Positions 9,367-17,418 of a stretch of DNA of 64,000 bases are shown here, piece by piece. Source of the stretch: WTFY01 sp026713925 (GTDB taxonomy: Bacteria > Pseudomonadota > Gammaproteobacteria > UBA4575); NCBI GenBank assembly GCA_963662355.1, contig OY759361.1, positions 1,922,001 to 1,986,000 on the forward strand, given 5' to 3'. The position numbers were made by a program, and so were the translations under genes. The notes under the pieces are model-generated. The model was not told the origin of the DNA. It saw nothing but the letters and a program-made list of their open reading frames with translations, and ran no database searches. How positions within the stretch are numbered: position 1 is the stretch's first letter; each line of letters opens with the position of its first letter.

Positions 9367-10383
9367 ATGGTCGCGAAAAAAACAGTTGTCCGGAAAAAGT
9401 CCGTAGCTAGAAAGAAAACAGGTGTCAAAAAACGCACTGTCGCCAAAAAATCTGCGGCCAAGAAAGTAACTGCCAAAAAGAAAGCAGCTCCTAAGAGAAG
9501 TACCGTCGCTAAAAAGAAAGCCTCGGTGAAAAGGAAACCTGCAAGCAAGAGAAAGACAACTGCTAAAACAGGTGTCAAAAAACGCACTGTCGCCAAAAAA
9601 TCTGCGGCCAAGAAAGTAACTGCCAAAAAGAAAGCAGCTCCTAAGAGAAGTACCGTCGCTAAAAAGAAAGCCTCGGTGAAAAGGAAACCTGCAAGCAAGA
9701 GAAAGACAACTGCTAAAACAGGTGTCAAAAAACGCACTGTCGCCAAAAAATCTGCGGCCAAGAAAGTAACTGCCAAAAAGAAAGCAGCTCCTAAGAGAAG
9801 TACCGTCGCTAAAAAGAAAGCCTCGGTGAAAAGGAAACCCGCGGCAAAAAGAAAATCAGTGACGACAAAGCCTTCTCTTGCGAAGTCAAAAGCAGACAAT
9901 AAATTACTTGCAAAAGAAGAAAAGAAGAAAAAACGTGTTGAACTGCTAAAAAGACGCTCATCTGTTGCGATGCCTGTCGAAGGTGTTGCGGCCTATACCA
10001 CTCACCGCGGTGAAAGTTACATGAGCCCCAAGCAGCTGAAACATTTCCGAAAAATTTTGCTGCAATGGAAACAGGAACTCCTTGATGAAGTAAACCGCAC
10101 AGTAGACCATATGAAAAAAGATGCGAGTCAGTTTGCTGACCCGGCTGACCGAGCAACACAGGAAGAAGAATTCAGCTTGGAGTTACGCACGCGTGACCGC
10201 GAAGGCAAACTTGTACGAAAAATAAATCAGACTTTGGCAGCCATTGATGCAGATGAATACGGCTATTGCGAATCGTGCGGAGTAGAGATAGGTATTAAAA
10301 GGCTAGAAGCACGTCCAACAGCGACACTGTGCATCGACTGTAAAACGCTACAGGAAATTAAGGAGAAACAGAACTTTACATAA
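9367..10383 (+). CDS. dksA: DksA-family transcription factor with a long lysine/alanine-rich repeat tail
   Basis: A 338-residue protein in two parts. Residues about 218-338 are a canonical DksA: coiled coil with the tip motif DPADRA (the two acidic residues needed in the RNA polymerase secondary channel), then the zinc finger CESCG...CIDC and the usual end. It should act with ppGpp on rRNA, tRNA and amino acid promoters. Residues 1-205 are a very basic Lys/Ala/Arg tail resembling histone H1 and AlgP-type proteins, with a 50-residue unit repeated almost three times (residues 19-68, 69-118, 119-158). Ordinary DksA is about 150 residues, so the tail doubles its size and probably adds nonspecific DNA or RNA binding (inference). 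The DksA assignment is firm; the role of the tail is not known. Confidence 0.93.
   Translation: MVAKKTVVRKKSVARKKTGVKKRTVAKKSAAKKVTAKKKAAPKRSTVAKKKASVKRKPASKRKTTAKTGVKKRTVAKKSAAKKVTAKKKAAPKRSTVAKKKASVKRKPASKRKTTAKTGVKKRTVAKKSAAKKVTAKKKAAPKRSTVAKKKASVKRKPAAKRKSVTTKPSLAKSKADNKLLAKEEKKKKRVELLKRRSSVAMPVEGVAAYTTHRGESYMSPKQLKHFRKILLQWKQELLDEVNRTVDHMKKDASQFADPADRATQEEEFSLELRTRDREGKLVRKINQTLAAIDADEYGYCESCGVEIGIKRLEARPTATLCIDCKTLQEIKEKQNFT
9421..9839 (+). repeat. Perfect 150-bp in-frame tandem repeat, 2.8 copies
   Basis: Copies begin at 9421, 9571 and 9721. The first two are identical over all 150 bases and the third is identical until 9839, where it diverges. Each encodes the same 50-residue Lys/Ala-rich unit. 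Complete identity including third codon positions means recent duplication or continuing gene conversion. Confidence 0.97.
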
Positions 10384-10438
10384 TTTTGTTTAATGTGCAG
10401 TTAACTCTTTACACCTGTGATTTCTGGTAACTATATTA

Positions 10439-10654
10439 TCAGCTATCCCCGCTTTTATCCCATCTCCAAGGTTCTTCTTTGGCAATCGCAAAGAAGATCC
10501 AAAAATTTCCAATTAGCATAATAATGAGTAGAATTGCTCCTCCCAACGCCCACAGTATATTGCGGTAGTGTTCGGAAAAACCACCAAAATGCATGATTGC
10601 CACAAACAAAGCGCTCCATAGTGCCATTACAACTAACGCTTGAATTGTACGCAT
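10439..10654 (-). CDS. Small membrane protein at the end of the monooxygenase operon
   Basis: A 71-residue protein with two predicted membrane segments (about residues 3-21 and 33-56) and a short polar tail rich in Trp and charged residues (EEPWRWDKSG). A good ribosome-binding site (AGGAGAAG) precedes the ATG. It begins 31 bases after the reductase gene, so it belongs to the AlkB/XylM operon. I recognise no family. It might anchor or stabilise the membrane hydroxylase complex, but nothing in the sequence proves this. Confidence 0.7.
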   Translation of the reverse strand: MRTIQALVVMALWSALFVAIMHFGGFSEHYRNILWALGGAILLIIMLIGNFWIFFAIAKEEPWRWDKSGDS

Positions 10655-10685
10655 ACTCTTCTCCTATAAACTAATCAATGTCAAA

Positions 10686-11780
10686 CTAACTCTTAGCACG
10701 TCCGCCAGGCATTGAACTTGCGTCAAGAAACTTATCAAAATAAATACTATCTTTTTTCATACCCTGAGCAACCATTACTTCAATGGCTGCATCGATCATT
10801 GGTGGCGGGCCACACAAATAACCTTGCGCCTCACTTAGCGACAGTTTGCCAGTATCAACATAGGCCGACTTGAGGTAATCAGTGACCAGCCCTCGAGCAC
10901 CCTGCCAGTCGCTATCATCAGGTTCCATATTAAGCACGGGAACAAATTCGAATGTGTTATCTTGATTCCATTTCTCCCCGATCTCTTTCATTTCTTCCAG
11001 GCAATACAAGTCTTTTTGAGTTCGGGCACCAAACAAAAACAGACAGTCGCGTGACACCTGTTCATTTGCTGCTGACTCAAGAATTGCCTTAATTGAACTA
11101 ATGCCACTACCCCCTGCAATACAAACAATCGGCGTCGGCACTGGACGTAACCAAAAATGGCCATAAGGTCCAGCTACAGTAACTTTTTCGCTAGAGCGGT
11201 CTTCTTTAAATAGCCACTCAGTGAATTCACCGCCTGGGACTAGGCGAACAAAAAAAGTCATCTCATTCTCTGCCTCATTTTCAGGTGCCTTGGCAAAGGA
11301 ATAGGATCGTGGTGCGCTGAGACCAGCAACATCTATCTCCGCATATTGACCTGCGATTCCACTTCGGTCGGGCAATGGGTAATCAGATGTAATGACAATT
11401 TCCTTAATGTCATGCGTCAAATCTGTGATGCGAGTCAGCGCCCCTTCAAATGTAACTACTTGATGGGCATGCGATGCATCTTCCAGTTCAACTTGTATTT
11501 CAATATCACTTTTCAGGCGGGTTTGGCAGGCCAAAATCCACCCTTCATTTAACTGGTCAGGATCCAGCACATAGGAAAAATCTGTTAGTGACTTTGTTTT
11601 GCCACTTTTCAGAATACACTTACAGGAAGTACAGCTTCCAACACGGCAGTCGTGTGGCCATGGAATTCCAAGTTCCAAAGCTGCATTGAGCAAATTATCC
11701 CCTGCTTCTACAGTAAATTTGTGCTCACCAGAATTGATATTCGCTTGCCAGTCTTTTTTACCGCCAAATAACCCAAACAT
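10686..11780 (-). CDS. NAD(P)H:ferredoxin-type reductase with fused 2Fe-2S domain (XylA/CymAb-like)
   Basis: A 364-residue electron-transfer flavoprotein. The N-terminal plant-type ferredoxin has ligands Cys45, Cys50, Cys53 and Cys85 (CxxxxCxxC then C). It is followed by an FAD-binding barrel (RSYSFAKAP near residue 160) and a pyridine-nucleotide domain (GGSGISS) ending with the CGPPPM motif. This is the arrangement of XylA of xylene monooxygenase and CymAb of p-cymene hydroxylase, which pass electrons from NADH to a membrane diiron hydroxylase. It sits in the same operon as the AlkB/XylM-like gene, so it is the probable reductase for that enzyme (inference from context and family). Confidence 0.9.
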   Translation of the reverse strand: MFGLFGGKKDWQANINSGEHKFTVEAGDNLLNAALELGIPWPHDCRVGSCTSCKCILKSGKTKSLTDFSYVLDPDQLNEGWILACQTRLKSDIEIQVELEDASHAHQVVTFEGALTRITDLTHDIKEIVITSDYPLPDRSGIAGQYAEIDVAGLSAPRSYSFAKAPENEAENEMTFFVRLVPGGEFTEWLFKEDRSSEKVTVAGPYGHFWLRPVPTPIVCIAGGSGISSIKAILESAANEQVSRDCLFLFGARTQKDLYCLEEMKEIGEKWNQDNTFEFVPVLNMEPDDSDWQGARGLVTDYLKSAYVDTGKLSLSEAQGYLCGPPPMIDAAIEVMVAQGMKKDSIYFDKFLDASSMPGGRAKS

Positions 11781-11847
11781 AATCCTTCAACCTACACTGG
11801 CATCCTGTCCAGTGCAGAGGACGCTAGTGAATATAAAAGATGTGCAT

Positions 11848-12501
11848 TTAAACGTTGATTGAAATGTCTCTCAAAGTCCCCGATTTAACATCATCCGCAG
11901 TAGGCAGACAAGAATAAGGATTCAACTTCTCCTTACTTGTAGATGGATGTAACTTCACTTTTTCATACCAGGCATTCACGCCAGAACGAGAACTGATCAA
12001 ATCACCTGCTCCGCCAATTTCGATCAGGTTGCAGCATGCTGCCCAATGAATGTCGGCTAGTGAGAAATCACCACATATAAAGTCACCTCTCTTGGGTGGA
12101 TTTTTCACTTGTTGATCCAGACCATCAAAAAATACAGCGAGCCCTGCCTGATCAATACTATCGCCAAGCACCGTTTGAACCCTTTCAGTAGCAATTCCTG
12201 CCCATTGGTACATAATTGCCCGATGTACACCATTCCGTGGAACTAATGATGGACCAAATCCTTTGTCATCAAGATAAGACATTACGGCTCCTGTGCCGTA
12301 GACAACTAAATCTATGTCTTGCAGTACAGGACCAATGCCGTAGGGAGATTTTGCTAGAAACTCACTGTCATCCATACTAGGGATCACTATAGTTTCTACA
12401 TCTACACCTTTCTCACCCGCTGTCTGTAAGCACTTCCCTGTATTCGTGCAATCTGGGCGACCGCTCAAAATCATTTTTGTTCTTAATTGATCTCCAATCA
12501 T
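11848..12501 (-). CDS. Glutathione S-transferase-like protein
   Basis: A 217-residue cytoplasmic protein with an N-terminal thioredoxin-like half (MILSGRPDCTNTGKCL; PYGIGPVLQD, where the cis-Pro loop VPxL of the family is altered to GPVL) and a helical C-terminal half with the GST-typical GDFSLADIHWA motif. Family assignment is by overall pattern; the catalytic residue is not obvious. It lies between the small ferredoxin and the reductase in the monooxygenase operon. GSTs beside alkene monooxygenases detoxify epoxides in known systems (for example isoprene degradation), so it could handle a reactive product of the hydroxylase (inference). Confidence 0.8.
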   Translation of the reverse strand: MIGDQLRTKMILSGRPDCTNTGKCLQTAGEKGVDVETIVIPSMDDSEFLAKSPYGIGPVLQDIDLVVYGTGAVMSYLDDKGFGPSLVPRNGVHRAIMYQWAGIATERVQTVLGDSIDQAGLAVFFDGLDQQVKNPPKRGDFICGDFSLADIHWAACCNLIEIGGAGDLISSRSGVNAWYEKVKLHPSTSKEKLNPYSCLPTADDVKSGTLRDISINV

Positions 12502-12625
12502 ATATCCCCCTAACTCACTAGTCTTATCAGGATAGCTTTATAACAAGCCTTACATAGCCTTCTTACAGATTTCCCGACGTTCCAAGTCAATTAAAATACT
12601 GGAGCGTTAAATACTGAGAATGTAA

Positions 12626-12805
12626 TCATTCCTGTATTTGCAGCGCTCCAGATGGACATTTTGATACAGTCTCACGAATCTCAGCTTCCGGAGCTGCACT
12701 TGTATCAATCACAAATTGCCCGTCTTCTACCTTGAATACTGTAGGGGAGCCTTTCACACACTCTCCAGCGTGGCTGCAAATATTTGCATCATAAGTCACT
12801 TCCAT
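12626..12805 (-). CDS. Small divergent 4Fe-4S mono-cluster protein (Fer4_19-like)
   Basis: A 59-residue ferredoxin-like protein preceded by a strong ribosome-binding site (AGGAGGT, eight bases before ATG). It has CSHAGEC near the N-terminus (Cys10, Cys16), a PTVF motif and a terminal CPSGAL (Cys50). This pattern fits the divergent 4Fe-4S mono-cluster family PF06902, of which three cysteines are typical. It lies between the hydroxylase and the GST genes, where AlkB systems often encode a rubredoxin, so it may be an electron carrier for the hydroxylase or serve in its assembly (inference). Confidence 0.85.
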   Translation of the reverse strand: MEVTYDANICSHAGECVKGSPTVFKVEDGQFVIDTSAAPEAEIRETVSKCPSGALQIQE

Positions 12806-12942
12806 CGTAATTACCTCCTAGTTTGCTTGCTTTTAACAACTCAATATTTAAGCATTTAACTGCTGTTGTTCGCAGATTTTTAAGCCTTGTCAACAAAATA
12901 ATATCTTCATCTTCTACTAATCGAGAATAAAACCAGCACGGT

Positions 12943-14085
12943 TTATGCGTATCCTGCCTGTTTATTCATCCTGGCCGCAACCTTCAACTCGCCCTCACTC
13001 GCCATCTCATCGTCCCACTTCGCCAACTGCTTCTTCATGTACGCATGAAACACCGGGGGCAACAACGCCAACGCATACAACGTGAAATACCCCCGTCCGC
13101 AATTCGGGGCGCCGACCTCGTCCAACTCCCAAAAATGCGTCTCCCCGCGATCATGATGATCCGCCTGACGCCCAATCTCTATGAAAAACCAGCTCGTAAA
13201 CGCCGTCGAATTGTCCCAGCTGTGACGGTAGTCTATCGGCTGACCCTTCTCCCGAATCAACCCGTAATGCTCCAGAAAATTCAACGCCTCCAACTCAAAA
13301 TTCGACATCACCCATACCGCCGCCAAACACAACAACCCAAGCCAGCCCCCCACAAACCAAAACAAAAATACCGTCGGCAACGCCATGAAATACCCCCGTA
13401 TCCAACGATTCTGCCACGATACAAACGGCACCCCCAGACGACTCAATCGCTGCTTCTCCATCATGAACAAAAACTTGCTCTGACCAAACCCGGACAACGG
13501 ATAATGCCGAAACAAACTCCGACCCCGGGGACACGTCGCCGGATCGTCCTCATGCGCCAACTCCAAATGATGATTGTATACATGCGCATAACAAAAATGC
13601 GCCTTGCCGCTCAACCCCATCATCCAGCGCGCTATCACAAAACTGAACCCCTTCGTATGCGCCAACTCATGACCATAGATGATCCCTATCCCCGCAAATA
13701 TCCCCGTCGACAATACCGCTCCCCATAACTGCGTCCCCGTGATCCCGTCCTGAATCGACAACCCAAACAACGTCGTCTCCCCAATCGGTACCCCGTTCAC
13801 GTACTGCCAGATCCGCCACGCCAACGCTACCTGCAAGACCACAAATACCCCCAGCATCCCGTACATCGTGCCGTTCAATAACGGTACCACTCCCTGCGTC
13901 TCCCCCGACTCGTCAAACCCCGCCCCAGGCGTCTGCGCCGTCGTCAACGTGTCCACGATAATCCCAACCCCAAGCAACACTACGCCCGCCCATACCCACG
14001 GACCCCCGGCCAATACCCCAAATAATGTCGCTATGATCAGTAATGGCGCTAAAAAATACCGCACATTAATTAAAAATTTGCTCAT
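12943..14085 (-). CDS. AlkB/XylM-family membrane diiron hydroxylase
   Basis: A 380-residue integral-membrane fatty-acid-desaturase-fold hydroxylase. The histidine boxes are visible in order: HELAH (139-143), an expanded YNHHLELAHEDDP (170-182), LEHYG (271-275) and RQADHHDRGETHF (306-318). About six membrane segments surround them. The family inserts oxygen into alkanes, xylenes or p-cymene methyl groups; box 2 (HHLELAH rather than EHxxGHH) and the XylA-like reductase nearby point to the XylM/CymAa side or an AlkB relative. The substrate is open. The ATG at 14085 has a good ribosome-binding site (GAGGAG). Codon use is odd: third positions are mostly G (GCG, TTG, GTG, GGG, ACG), unlike flanking genes, which suggests horizontal origin. 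Confidence 0.9.
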   Translation of the reverse strand: MSKFLINVRYFLAPLLIIATLFGVLAGGPWVWAGVVLLGVGIIVDTLTTAQTPGAGFDESGETQGVVPLLNGTMYGMLGVFVVLQVALAWRIWQYVNGVPIGETTLFGLSIQDGITGTQLWGAVLSTGIFAGIGIIYGHELAHTKGFSFVIARWMMGLSGKAHFCYAHVYNHHLELAHEDDPATCPRGRSLFRHYPLSGFGQSKFLFMMEKQRLSRLGVPFVSWQNRWIRGYFMALPTVFLFWFVGGWLGLLCLAAVWVMSNFELEALNFLEHYGLIREKGQPIDYRHSWDNSTAFTSWFFIEIGRQADHHDRGETHFWELDEVGAPNCGRGYFTLYALALLPPVFHAYMKKQLAKWDDEMASEGELKVAARMNKQAGYA

Positions 14086-14185
14086 CTCGGACTCCTCGCT
14101 CGAAAGAACATATAGCTGAACAACTGTTTCTGACTTTAGCATTGCCCGATTGATGACCGGGCATTACGGTTTTAATTTTGTGGAA

Positions 14186-14213
14186 AGTATAGCACTCCTG
14201 CCAATTTAGTTAA
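14186..14213 (-). promoter_or_regulatory. Extended -10 promoter for the monooxygenase operon
   Basis: On the minus strand TGC-TATACT (extended -10; TATACT at 14186-14191) is preceded at 16 bases by TTAACT (14208-14213). The 5' leader that follows contains an inverted repeat TGCCCG/CGGGCA (14143-14163) that could be an operator or hairpin. Confidence 0.5.
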
Positions 14214-14332
14214 TACCATTTTTACCCAAGCGATTCATTCCATGCATGAATCAGGCTCTAAGTGCAATAACTTAGACATGGAAAGCAAACGAGACAGGCA
14301 GATTAAATATCAGGAGAACAGAATTTGAATAC

Positions 14333-14740
14333 CTAAATATCCTGTTTTAGATCAAATATTAAAGAAACAGAATTTATGCAGTACCTAAGATTCGTAGGGG
14401 GTGGCCCATCGTCAAACACATGACCCAAATGGGATTCACAGTTGCTGCAAACAACTTCTGTCCGCAGCATCCAGTGTCCCCTGTCCGGCTTGGTTGCAAC
14501 ACTCTCGTCGTTGAGTGGCTGCCAGAAGCTCGGCCAGCCTGTCTCTGAATCAAACTTGTGTTGCGAATCAAATAATGGTGCGTTGCAACATACACAATAA
14601 TAAACGCCAGACTTATGATGGTCCAAGTACTCGCCAGTGAAGGGTGCTTCAGTACCTTTTTGCCTGCAGACCCGGAATTGCTCGTGCGTCAGAAGTTGAC
14701 GCCATTCTTGCTCAGATTTGTTTATCAATTTCCCAGACAT
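14333..14740 (-). CDS. msrB: Peptide-methionine (R)-S-oxide reductase MsrB
   Basis: A 135-residue enzyme that reduces the R-epimer of methionine sulfoxide in proteins. Two zinc CxxC pairs (CVCC and CSNC), the TGWPSFW motif and the catalytic Cys in LRYCINS are present; the length is normal for a stand-alone MsrB. The ATG at 14740 is preferred over a TTG one codon upstream. It lies 14 bases after pnp on the same strand and may be read through from it. Confidence 0.95.
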   Translation of the reverse strand: MSGKLINKSEQEWRQLLTHEQFRVCRQKGTEAPFTGEYLDHHKSGVYYCVCCNAPLFDSQHKFDSETGWPSFWQPLNDESVATKPDRGHWMLRTEVVCSNCESHLGHVFDDGPPPTNLRYCINSVSLIFDLKQDI

Positions 14741-14754
14741 CAAAAAAGCTGTAA

Positions 14755-16857
14755 TTATGAAATGTGTGATGTCCGTTCACTTTCAACAGCTTTCATACTT
14801 AATCTAACACGCCCTTGTTTATCTATTTCAAGTACCTTGACCTTAACCATGTCACCTTCCGAAAGTTCATCCGAGACATTTTCTACACGCTTATGTGAAA
14901 TTTGTGAAATATGCACCAAGCCGTCTTTACCAGGCAACACACTTACAAAAGCTCCAAAATCCATAATCTTTACAACCTTTCCCTCGTAAATCTTCCCCAC
15001 TTCTACATCAGCCGTTATACTTTCTATACGGCGCTTGGCATCATCACCAGCAGCCTTATCTACCGATGCAATACGCACTAAACCGTCATCGTCGATATCT
15101 ATGGTGGTTCCGGTCTCTTCAGTCAACGCTCGAATAGTTGCACCACCTTTACCTATTACATCACGTATTTTTTCAGGGTTGATTTTCAATACTGTGAAAC
15201 GTGGAGCATGCTCGGACATCTCTTGACGGGGTGCTGAAATAACAGTACTCATTTCTCCAAGAATATGCAGCAGCCCTTCGCGTGCTTGCCCGAGTGCAAT
15301 CTCCATAATCTCTCTGGTAATTCCATCAATTTTGATATCCATTTGTAGTGCAGTGATCCCCTGCTCGGTTCCCGCCACCTTAAAATCCATATCCCCCAAG
15401 TGATCCTCATCACCCAGAATATCTGTAAGAACTGCAAAATCATCGCCCTCCTTAATGAGGCCCATTGCAATTCCAGCAACCGGTGCTTTAATGGGCACAC
15501 CCGAATCCATCAGAGAGAGACTGGTACCACACACACTTGCCATGGAACTGGAGCCATTCGATTCTGTAATTTCAGAAACCACCCTAATAACATAAGGAAA
15601 ATCCTCTTCACTCGGAACCACTGCCCGAATGCCTCGCTTGGCAAGTTTGCCGTGACCGATCTCTCGGCGTTTAGGCGAGCCCACCATCCCAGTTTCTCCT
15701 ACACAAAATGGTGGAAAATTGTAATGCAACATGAAATTATCTTTGAATTCGCCTTCTATGGCATCCACCAGTTGTGCATCCCTACCTGTACCCAGCGTTG
15801 TACTTACCAAAGCCTGTGTTTCTCCACGCGTAAATAGTGCGCTCCCATGCACACGGGGCAGCACCCCAATCCGGATATTGATTGGGCGGACGGTATTCTT
15901 ATCGCGGCCATCAATCCGTTGCTCACCGGCAAGTATCCGGTTTCGTACGATTTCTTTCTCAAGCTTACTGAATGCATTGAGAATTTCTGCCTCACTTGGG
16001 TTTTCCTGGTCACTTGATACTGAGGTAACTAGCTGATCGCGTATTTCACTGACTTTATTTTGACGCGCCAGTTTCTCGGCAATTTGATACGCATCGCCCA
16101 GTTGTTCGCGACATTGAGCTTCTACTTTCCCTGCAAGCGCTTCATCTGCCTGTGGAGCTTGCCACTCCCATGAAGGCTTGTTGACTTCCTGGGAAAAATC
16201 TTTAATCGCTTGAACGGCTTTCTGAAGCTGTTCATGACCGAACATTACAGCGCCCAGCATGACCTCTTCAGAAAGGATATCCGCTTCTGACTCCACCATT
16301 AAAACGGCACTTTGCGTACCAGCTACAACTAAATCCAGCATCGAGTCCTCCATTTTGAAGTTGTCTGGATTCAATACGTAGTTGCCGTCAATATAGCCAA
16401 CCCGGGCGGCACCAATAGGCCCGTCAAAGGGTATTCCGGAGACAGCTAATGCAGCTGAAGCCCCAAGCAGAGCTGGGATGTCAGGATCAATAGCAGTATT
16501 CACTGACACTACCGTTGCAATGATCTGCACTTCATTTAGAAAGCCCTTTGGGAACAAGGGCCGCAAGGGGCGATCAATGAGCCGACAAGTCATGGTTTCC
16601 TTTTCAGATGGGCGTCCTTCACGTTTGAAGAAGCCTCCAGGAATTTTTCCTGCCGCATACGTTTTTTCCTGGTAATTGACAGTGAGCGGGAAAAAATCTC
16701 GGTTGGGATCAGGCTCCTTTCTTCCCACTACTGTAACCAGTACTGATGTTTCCCCCATGTCTACAAGCACGGCACCATCAGCCTGACGTGCAATTTCTCC
16801 AGTCTCTAATGTAACGAGGTGGTCACCATACGAAAAAGATTTTGTTACTTTGCTCAC
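14755..16857 (-). CDS. pnp: Polyribonucleotide nucleotidyltransferase (PNPase)
   Basis: A 700-residue 3'-5' phosphorolytic exoribonuclease of the RNA degradosome. It has two RNase PH-like domains (first near residues 10-145, second near 320-550, with GTGRDAQLVDA and DEDHLGDMDFK), a KH domain (VIGKGGATIRAL) and a C-terminal S1 domain (GKIYEGKVVKIMDFGAFV). The start is GTG. It lies downstream of rpsO behind a terminator, the arrangement known from Escherichia coli, where pnp mRNA is also autoregulated through its leader. Confidence 0.97.
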   Translation of the reverse strand: MSKVTKSFSYGDHLVTLETGEIARQADGAVLVDMGETSVLVTVVGRKEPDPNRDFFPLTVNYQEKTYAAGKIPGGFFKREGRPSEKETMTCRLIDRPLRPLFPKGFLNEVQIIATVVSVNTAIDPDIPALLGASAALAVSGIPFDGPIGAARVGYIDGNYVLNPDNFKMEDSMLDLVVAGTQSAVLMVESEADILSEEVMLGAVMFGHEQLQKAVQAIKDFSQEVNKPSWEWQAPQADEALAGKVEAQCREQLGDAYQIAEKLARQNKVSEIRDQLVTSVSSDQENPSEAEILNAFSKLEKEIVRNRILAGEQRIDGRDKNTVRPINIRIGVLPRVHGSALFTRGETQALVSTTLGTGRDAQLVDAIEGEFKDNFMLHYNFPPFCVGETGMVGSPKRREIGHGKLAKRGIRAVVPSEEDFPYVIRVVSEITESNGSSSMASVCGTSLSLMDSGVPIKAPVAGIAMGLIKEGDDFAVLTDILGDEDHLGDMDFKVAGTEQGITALQMDIKIDGITREIMEIALGQAREGLLHILGEMSTVISAPRQEMSEHAPRFTVLKINPEKIRDVIGKGGATIRALTEETGTTIDIDDDGLVRIASVDKAAGDDAKRRIESITADVEVGKIYEGKVVKIMDFGAFVSVLPGKDGLVHISQISHKRVENVSDELSEGDMVKVKVLEIDKQGRVRLSMKAVESERTSHIS

Positions 16858-16888
16858 TGTTTAATTCCGTTTATTGAATTGCTGACTA

Positions 16889-16924
16889 AAAAAATCTGTC
16901 CATGAAAACAGTATCTTCATGGAC
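16889..16924 (-). terminator. Rho-independent terminator between rpsO and pnp
   Basis: On the minus strand GTCCATGAA and TTCATGGAC form a 9-bp perfect stem with a 9-base loop, followed within two bases by a run of seven T. It corresponds in place to the partial rpsO terminator of Escherichia coli, so some read-through to pnp is expected. Confidence 0.8.
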
Positions 16925-17001
16925 GTGAATGTGCATACTGTGATGTCAATATTCCTCAATACTCACTGATAGCGTTAAACCCAGCAAAAGGGGGCAATCT
17001 T

Positions 17002-17271
17002 TCAGCGCCTTAATCCAAGAGAACCGATCAACTCCTGATATCTTTTCTGATTCTTTTTTCGTAAATAATCAAGAAGTTTTCTACGATGATTGACCATCTT
17101 GAGTAAACCATGGCGCGAATGATGGTCTTTCTTGTGTGATTCAAGATGTCCGCTTAAATGCGAGATGCGAGCAGACAAAAGTGCAACCTGCACTTCAGGT
17201 GAGCCTGTGTCAGTATCACTACGCTGATATTTCTTAACAATCTTTGACTTCTCTGCTGCAGCATATGCCAT
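17002..17271 (-). CDS. rpsO: 30S ribosomal protein S15
   Basis: An 89-residue S15, which binds the central domain of 16S rRNA and helps form the bridge to the 50S subunit. The conserved blocks DTGSPEVQVALL, HKKDHHSRHGLL and RRKLLDYL and the end LGLRR are all present. The start at 17271 gives the family's exact length; a longer in-frame open stretch upstream covers the promoter and is not coding. Confidence 0.98.
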   Translation of the reverse strand: MAYAAAEKSKIVKKYQRSDTDTGSPEVQVALLSARISHLSGHLESHKKDHHSRHGLLKMVNHRRKLLDYLRKKNQKRYQELIGSLGLRR

Positions 17272-17327
17272 ATTTCTGTATAGCCTTTCCAACCTTGTTA
17301 CTACGTATATTGTATTTCTGGGCGGCG

Positions 17328-17355
17328 ATTCTACCACGTAACCCCCTACAAACAA
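17328..17355 (-). promoter_or_regulatory. Probable rpsO promoter
   Basis: On the minus strand TAGAAT (17328-17333) lies 16 bases after TTGTTT (17350-17355), about 57 bases before the rpsO ATG, leaving a leader long enough for S15 autoregulation. The call is from pattern and position only. Confidence 0.45.
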
Positions 17356-17418
17356 GAAAAATATCCAAAAGCTTGACTGATCGTTTCACTTGACAATCCA
17401 AGTCAGTTCCTCAGCTAT

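Noticed and set aside
9327..9899. A 190-codon minus-strand frame opposite the dksA repeat, with a hydrophobic Leu/Ala/Phe repeat product
   Set aside because: It is the reverse complement of the Lys-rich repeat; absence of stop codons follows from the repeat itself.
13045..13728. A 227-codon plus-strand frame opposite the AlkB/XylM gene
   Set aside because: Result of G-ending codons in the real gene; product is Arg/Pro-rich without domain.
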